From Latrodectus hesperus (taxonomy: Eukaryota; Arthropoda; Arachnida; Araneae; Theridiidae): a stretch of DNA of 64,000 nucleotides. This document shows, piece by piece, positions 57,311-64,000 of the stretch. The notes under the pieces were generated by a model that saw only the letters and a list, made by a program, of their open reading frames with translations, had not been told where the DNA came from and did no database searches. The stretch spans positions 93,552,773 through 93,616,772 of the forward strand of contig CM075853.1 of assembly GCA_037975125.1 (NCBI GenBank). The letters run 5' to 3'. Position 1 is the stretch's first letter; the number at the start of each line of letters is the position of its first letter. Position numbers and translations under genes: made by a program.

Positions 57311-60259
57311 CTATTGGAAAGTATCTACAGTGAATATTTAATAAAATTTGCAATCCCTTTTAAATATTAGCTTGTCCAATAAATGCTGTCAAATATATAC
57401 GTATTGATTTAGTTTTGCTTCTTCAATCGATGTTTCAAAATATAGGTAAAATCTATATTTTGTTCTATTGCTTTTTCATTTCTAAAGAGTCTGAGTCAAG
57501 TTATAAGATTTATTTCAACATGGATACTGAATGAAAGAGAGTTAAAATAAAACTAAAATTATAAGTTGGTTGATTTATGATATTATTTTAATAATAAAAA
57601 ATAATGAAAAAAGCAAAGATTATAAGTTTTTGTCTGTATTTCTGTTTCTGATTTTCTTTTAAAAACGTATAAGCAAATATTTCATAGAACTCTGCAGTTA
57701 ACTTACTTTCTTCTCATCGATGCAAATAGTTGCATTACTCAGATAAAACGCATTAATAACGCATGAACCGTTCAAATAAATATACAAACTGGACAAAAAT
57801 TATCTGTATGGAATGCTAGTTTTTTTTTTATCATTTATTTAAAATTTTGATTATTAAGATTCATTCTTAAATTTTTCATTATGAAGATGAAAAAATAAAT
57901 ATTAATTGCTATGAAAGTGAATTATGATTCCATATAATGAATGTGTTGTTTTATTCTAATGAAATGTATGAGATAATGTATTTTATTCATATAACGTGAT
58001 ATACTCTCCCTTTTTTACACATTTCACCCATTCAACCTAAATACAAGACAAACTTGACATCAGCCTAGCTACCAATTACTGTCGATTTGGTTGATAATTC
58101 AACATGAAAAAGAAACAGCCAGAAGCTTAGTGTGATTGATTATTGATTATTTTATTATCGATTGATAGTTTCATTATATTATTATCGCGTAATCTCTTTT
58201 TTATGTCTGCTTTATACACAGACGTGAGTGAAATTATAGCAAAAAAAAAATCCATTTATAAATCAAAAATTGAGGTAAAATTGGTTTATACAAAAATTCG
58301 ATTCGTGATGCCAAGCAGCACTGTTCGCTTTTAATTATCATCTGACCTTTCACTATGATGAGATTTCTTAACTGAAGCTGAAGCCTTGTATTTGCTTAAA
58401 TAATCTTCATAATTGCACAATGAATTTTCCATGTTATTAACCATTAGATGATTTTGATGTACACAATGATCTTTTTTTTGATAAATAAATTGATGTCTGT
58501 CAAAGTTTATTGCACAATGTACCCATCAAAAAATAACGAAACCAACTTGTTTTGTTCTTATGACCTCACAAACTAAATATTCAAGAATAATTTTCAAGCG
58601 CAAATCTTTGTGAATAAGAAACAAGGTAAATGAAAGTTTAAGAAACTTTACAATGATCATAAAAATTTCCAAATTTTTAAGATTATCAAATTAATGCTGA
58701 AACTACGAGAGAATTTGAATCATTATTTAGCTTAAATAAATTTTATCGAAATCACCAAGAATTTAAATGCACAAAAACGTATCACACAAAATAAATAAAT
58801 AAGAAAACTTTATGAAAAAAGTTGAGAGCATCGAAAGGAAGCTATTAAAGGAAAACAAATTTTTAAAGAAATAAACGCAATAAGAACATTTAGGTCTTTC
58901 AATAAAATTCAAAAAAGAAAACACTTAAATAAACATATTACTCTTTTGATAGCTTTTAAAATAGAGATATAGAAGTTACATTTCTACATTTTTATTCATA
59001 TGTGTCTCCACTAGTGCGGCGTAATATTGAGAGAATAGTCCCAATTAAGTGTCAATTTATCATTGTTCAAAACGGATAGGCAGATTCAAGTATAAAAATA
59101 AACAGTAGGAAACTAATTGACATAAACTATTCTAAATTGCTTCATAAACTAGGAAATTTAGTTAGGAATATATTTTCTTTACAAAGCAAATAAAATATTT
59201 TCTTTTTGATTTCTGAGTAATAATGATTTTGATGTGTAAAATTACTTTTTTAAATAATGATATTGAGCGTCTCTATGCTGAATTATTCTCTTGTGGAATT
59301 TCTTCTTGCTTCACTCTTTGATTCAATAAGAAATTTGCACATTTTTAGCAACGGATTTTTGTAAACAATGAATAATGGATTTTCAATGTTGAAATACAAG
59401 CAAGCAACCGGAACATGTTGCGAAAATTTTTTCTTTCGGCATTTTATGAGATAAAAATTTTCTTAATCAAACAATTAAAAAATTTTTTTTCAAAATTCTT
59501 TTGCTATTTTTTTAACTAATTTATTTTAAAATATTAAGTTTTTGTTTGACTAGGAAATTATAACTTGGGCCAAATTTGAGAAAACCAATGTTGTTTTAAT
59601 ATTGATTTTCAAAAATCTGAGTTGTCAATATAAAAGCATCTTTAGCTGGTAGGTCGAGTTTTTGGTATTGTTTGCAGAAAGTGAAGTAAGAGCGCCAAGC
59701 AATCAAGGGATGGAAATACAGACGACAATGCTTTCGAAAAATGAGAAAATATTTTTCGAAACATAATATTTTGTAAAAATAAAAGATTCATCATTAAATT
59801 AAAAGATATGTAACTTACTTACTCGTATTGCTTAGATATAAATGAATTCCGTAAAGCTGTTATTTTTTACAAATACTCAATACATTAAAAAATGAATGTA
59901 ATAAAAATTAAGAAACTGTAGTTGCAATTTTGATTTGAAATGTATTTTTAAAAATTTTCAAAATATTAAAGTAAAAAATAAGTAATATATAAAAAAATAA
60001 TTTTCTGAAAACACACCACTTTGAAAGAAAATAGTGACCGTAATTCAGAATAAATAGCGGATTAAAACATTTCCTTGACCATTTTAAGCAATGTATCTCA
60101 TTTTTTCAAACAATACGAAAGGGGGATAAATTAGAAACAAAATTTCGTAAATAAATAATATAGGGAAAATTTTAGGAATAAAAATGATATTTAATTATCA
60201 AATTGTAATATATTTTCTATTACTTTTAAAAATATACAAAGCAATGTTTAACAATTCTG
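57311..60259. other. AT-rich DNA, nothing recognised
   Basis: Nothing can be supported. Confidence 0.6.
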
Positions 60260-60440
60260 TGTGTGTATTATGATTTAAATAATATTCTTAATATACCATG
60301 GATCATTTGAATCATTTATCTTTTTAAAAATATACCTATGTTTGATGAATCTTTCTGATTTAAATATTCTTAATATATATTACAGATTATTTCATTGAAT
60401 TATCTAAATGTATTTTAAGTATGTATAACTTCTCAATGTT
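60260..60440. repeat. Small ~81-bp tandem duplication
   Basis: GATTTAAATAATATTCTTAA near 60273 and GATTTAAATATTCTTAATAT near 60357 begin two similar segments. Each continues through TATACCATGGATCATTTGAA or TATATTACAGATTATTTCAT, with a following ATTTATC/ATTATCT. Diverged, two copies only. Confidence 0.4.
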
Positions 60441-62061
60441 TTTTAACTGATGTAAAATAAAAAATTAAAAAAAAATTTTCAAAAATTACAATTTGTCTTA
60501 AATTTCAATAATTAAATAGCGTTTCCTACCTTGACATCTGGCTGTAAAAAAAGTTTTATGACTCAAAATTATTTCTGAATCAATAATAAAGAAATGCAGT
60601 TATGATTTTAAAAAGTATTCTTAAAATACTTCAAGAAGATTATTCCAAATTTACACTTAAAACAATATTGAATGTATTAAAAAATTTTAAACCGAATATT
60701 AATGATACAAAATGTATCCAAAATAAAATAAATATTCTAAAAACGAAATTATATTAAATTTCAACAATTTAAATGTTCTGAATATATAAAAATATTTTCC
60801 CGGGATTTTCTGATTCAGCATTTTAGTATACTTTCTATTTTAATAAACTATTCCTAAAACATTTTTCAGAATGTTTATGTAAAGGAAAAACATTTTTGTA
60901 TTGTTATTAAATTGTTGAAAGAAATGAACCGTATAAATTCAAATACATAAGTTTACGTAATTGAAAAGCTTGCATATGAATCACAATGATAAATTGATCA
61001 TTGAAATAAACTCTTCCTATTTTCCTTTTTTTTTTTTTTTTTGTTAAATAAGACCATCAAAATTGAATCAATTTTGCTAAATTTACAATTCATATGGTTT
61101 CAAAAAACTTTTTTGCTTACTGATTAAAAAAGAGTGATTGCGACATTCGGAATTTCTTTTCTTTTTCTTTTCTGGTGTTCGGATAAAGGCTTTCAAAGTT
61201 GATGAGGCGTATCAAAATGTAACTTAGGGATAACTGAAGCAAGAATTTGCGAAGACTGGAAAATTTGCAGTTGCATTATATGCTTAAATAACAAATAACA
61301 ACTCATTTTTTTATATAAATAACATTAAATAGAGATATTTTCATTACAAAATATACGAGTATAAAAGGAAAGTTGCAAATAAGCGGCATTTGACCAAATG
61401 AGATATATTTCACAAACATGCGTGGAATATCAAATCGATATAAATAAAACCTTATTTTGTTTACCCGCCAAATTTTTATCCACGGTTGATTTGAGATTGG
61501 GTGCATGGAATAGAATGAAACGTAGTCAAAATGTTAGAATTTTGTTAACTTACGACAAAGGTTGTGTTTGATTTTAAAATTTTGATTATAACATTTGTAA
61601 TTAATTATTATTTAAAGTTACTGTGTAAAATTGCTTATTTCAAAACATGATAAAATAAATGATCTAAAGAAGTTTTGAAATTACAAGCTTCAAAAGCGGA
61701 GGATCAATTGTGCTTCTTTTTTAAGTGCTGTTTCTTCCGCCTTTCACTATACATCGCCAATCGGAAATGCATTGGAACACGGTTGAAAGGAATATCAAAT
61801 TCCATAATTAATAACTTCGTTGCTAAAAAAATTTTTAAACGTTCCACACGTCATTTGATTTGTTTTTAGATGGTGAATAAGTGAAACCTCATTCCGAGAT
61901 GCAAAACAAGCGCTTTCACTAAAGTTAAGTAAATATTATATATTGTTAAAATAAAAACGATAAATGTAGTTATTTTTCTAACAGCAATTTTTCCTCGAAA
62001 GCCAAGTACATTCCAGTTGGTCAGATCTCCAAGTACACATTTTCCACTGAAAATGTGCAGC
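60441..62061. other. AT-rich DNA with short palindromes
   Basis: A 17-T run (61026-61042) and small palindromes (CAATGATAAATTGATCATTG near 60987; AAAATTGAATCAATTTT near 61061) are seen. No gene is seen. Confidence 0.55.
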
Positions 62062-62107
62062 TGAAAACTATTGCCTGATGTATGCATAGCACAGACAATA
62101 GTTTTCA
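62062..62107. repeat. Hairpin with 16-bp arms (one mismatch) and a 14-nt loop
   Basis: The left arm TGAAAACTATTGCCTG (62062-62077) pairs with the right arm CAGACAATAGTTTTCA (62092-62107) at 15 of 16 positions. The mismatch is C opposite A. It lies within a minus-strand open frame (61866-62108) that starts MKTIVCAMHTSGNSFQLHIF. That frame is not recognised and may be chance. Confidence 0.8.
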
Positions 62108-63079
62108 CCTATGTATATGATACAAAATTAGCACCTAATAAATTGATAAAATTGGTAACTTTTAATTAAGTACGAGAGTGAATACTTATTTTTCCTTTTA
62201 TAATTATAATGATTTTATTTTGAATATTTTAAGATGTTTAATAATTTTATTGCGTTAAAGTGGATAATACATGAGGGATTATCACTACAGATTTTAAACG
62301 ATGATGAAGAAAACAAAAAGTACTTATAGTCTTATGCTTTAATTTTTGTTAAAGAAAACATTGAGAAATTTTAGAGCTTGGTATTTTTTTCAAATTTCTG
62401 ACAGCAAATTTCTGATACTATGAAGCTTTTATGATATTATTGCTTAGGTTTAAAATTCTATTTTTTGTATCACATACCCAGAGTGGGTCAAATTTCCCAA
62501 CTGCTAAGAAAAAAGAAATTTTTAGCGTGTTACTTCATAGTCTTGTTGTATTTGATAAGATAAATGAAACTATATACAATATTTTATTACCTTTGTAAAC
62601 TATTTTATTTATTTCCCCCTTAGATATTAAAATACATAAACATTTGAATAATGATATTTATATTATCACGTGGTTATAAGAAAAATTCGTTTTTCATTTA
62701 TGTTTCAAAAATAGAAACGATATCTCCTGAATTGCTATCGCTTAGTTTCAAATCCGAAAATGACAAAGCATTTTAACTTGTTTATTAAGTAAATGCTATC
62801 CTCTACTCTACTGACAGCAAACGTTCTTTGGAAAAGAAGATTCTAGGTTTGATTTAAGCCACAGTTGATTGCATCATCCACTAAGCGGTGTCTAGGCTCA
62901 TAATGAAAATAACAGGCGTATAAAACATTCTGTAAAACTTGATTTTAGGGATTCCCGAATAACAGACATTGAATAATTTGACCTAAGAATTAAAAAAGAG
63001 AAATCCTTTAATTCAAATCACATTCTACTTCATTCTTTGAAATATATTAAGACAGGATGGCTGGAATTTTAAATGGCAA
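62108..63079. other. AT-rich DNA with a weak tRNA-like word
   Basis: TTCTAGGTTTGATTTAAGCC near 62841 resembles a degraded B-box region. Nothing else can be supported. Confidence 0.5.
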
Positions 63080-63394
63080 TAAATCTCACCCAAAGGTTTA
63101 TGGAATCATCCCCATTCCAACAATACTCCGCAAATGCAAATCGACCGAATGGCTCTCCGCCCGCTCTTGTTGACCAAGATCAATTTGAATAAGCGACGGA
63201 CAGCTGATTCACAAGTCGAGCCTTCAAATGAGTTTCGACGCCCCCGAAATTAAAAATTTCTCTAACTGGAACTAAATCTGGGTCATCAGAAGTCAAAAGT
63301 CAAGTTTTGTGGGTGGTTAAATACTGTAAAAGCGAAAACAAATTCATGTTTTGACGGAGTCATGTTATCTTTCGAAATCCCCCGCTTGACAATG
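63080..63394 (+). promoter_or_regulatory. Candidate promoter and first exon ending in ATG before GTGAGT
   Basis: This unique block is GC-richer than its flanks, with CCGCCCGCTCTTG, GACGCCCCCGAAA and a perfect octamer ATGCAAAT (63134-63141). It ends in CTTGACAATG followed directly by GTGAGT (63395-63400), a consensus 5' splice site. This structure fits a first exon in which the start codon is the last exonic codon, known for some invertebrate genes. A TATA-like word is not clear (GTTAAATAC near 63317). No family can be named because only Met would be encoded here. Confidence 0.3.
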
Positions 63395-63900
63395 GTGAGT
63401 TTAGTATTTTTTTTCAGGAATTACTACTTTCACCAAGGCCTTCTTTTCGTGACTTTAGCTTAGAGTTTTAGTTCCACTACAACTGATGCAAAATGTGGAC
63501 GATTTTCAACATTAATCCGCTTTTATATTCCTGTTCTATGTAACTGGGGCAACATTTCCTCGGTACAAAATTTCGGTAAGTAGCTATTAGAATACAAAGA
63601 ATAACAAAAGCTGTTTTCTTTCTTCAGAACAAAATTTTTCAATGACCTTTAAGGCAGTTTTTGCCCTTTTATGAAAACTGGCATGTTGTTCATATTCTAT
63701 TATTTCAGTGTTATAAATAACAAAACAGAATTCTCATTAACTTACAGAAAATGACATTTTCTTTCAAGACCAATACAAGTGACAAATTTTAAATTATATC
63801 ATTTACTACTGAAAGAACACTATTGTAGTATTTTATTCATATTTTTAAATTCTTTCGATTCGTATTTTAATTTCAAAATTACATATATCTTGTTTTACAG

Positions 63901-63996
63901 AATACTGTTTCAGATAAATTACTTAATGAATACCTGACCCAGCCGGAAACTCATATGAAGAAGGTTAAAACCTGTATGAAATCATGTATGTTATAG
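63901..63996 (+). CDS. Possible exon at the window edge, unidentified
   Basis: A good acceptor, ATCTTGTTTTACAG, ends at 63900. It is followed by a single open frame of 31 codons: NTVSDKLLNEYLTQPETHMK, then KVKTCMKSCML and a stop at 63994-63996. The other two frames close quickly. Spliced to the ATG at 63392-63394 in phase 0, this gives a very short protein. More likely it is either part of a longer exon set with an internal donor or a chance frame. No domain is seen. Confidence 0.22.
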   Translation, partial: NTVSDKLLNEYLTQPETHMKKVKTCMKSCML

Positions 63997-64000
63997 AATG

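Noticed and set aside
63395..63417. Intron from GTGAGT to the nearby TTTTTTTTCAG
   Set aside because: It would be only 23 bases long, too short for spliceosomal removal. A later acceptor is needed.

Overview
This is a very AT-rich eukaryotic window with no confidently assignable host gene. It reads as intergenic or large-intron DNA from an arthropod. The repeat content (several tRNA-headed SINE families, mariner, pogo/Tigger and non-LTR relics) resembles what I remember of spider (Araneae) genomes. That organism call is inference from memory, not a database result. There are no rRNA genes, intact tRNA genes, CRISPR arrays, operons or bacterial gene structure.

The readable content is mostly decayed mobile DNA. 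(1) A palindromic MITE family has three near-full-length copies (10381-10634, 29733-29997, 47941-48202) with long terminal inverted repeats and repeated TGACGT motifs inside. (2) There are four groups of tRNA-headed SINE-like repeats, called here SINE-1 to SINE-4. They include a clean nested insertion at 47228-47733, where a minus-strand SINE-4 (47326-47600) sits inside a plus-strand SINE-1 and is flanked by a 10-bp target duplication. (3) Transposase fossils are present: a mariner relic (52134-52640, minus) and a pogo/Tigger-like relic (34085-34880, minus) that keeps a terminal motif and a PCNA-binding-type C-terminus. (4) Non-LTR retrotransposon 3' ends lie at 20765-21075 and 30610-31025 (both minus), with a weaker one at 40030-40640. 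(5) Tandem DNA includes long TA/CA microsatellites (12158-12230, 27971-28159, 39873-39957), a ~70-bp array at 4664-4901 and a strongly decayed ~200-bp array at 12000-13700.

Between the repeats, short patches stand out by higher G+C, lack of recognisable repeat and clusters of familiar factor-binding words. These are at 8641-9075, 14921-15330, 21891-22400, 25655-25990, 26890-27330, 43040-43490, 46590-46890 and 63080-63394. They are the best candidates for host regulatory or exonic DNA. Two look like possible first exons: 22262-22323 (a perfect CRE, then ATGGCGG, then a splice donor) and 63080-63394 (an octamer, then ATG directly joined to GTGAGT, with an acceptor-plus-ORF at 63900-63996). A minus-strand membrane-like reading frame at 55588-55806 is the most protein-like unassigned coding stretch. 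All of these are hypotheses.

I found no previously undescribed multi-gene system. The most informative observations are the helically spaced TGACGT motifs in the MITE family, the nested SINE with its target duplication, and the pogo-like and mariner fossils.
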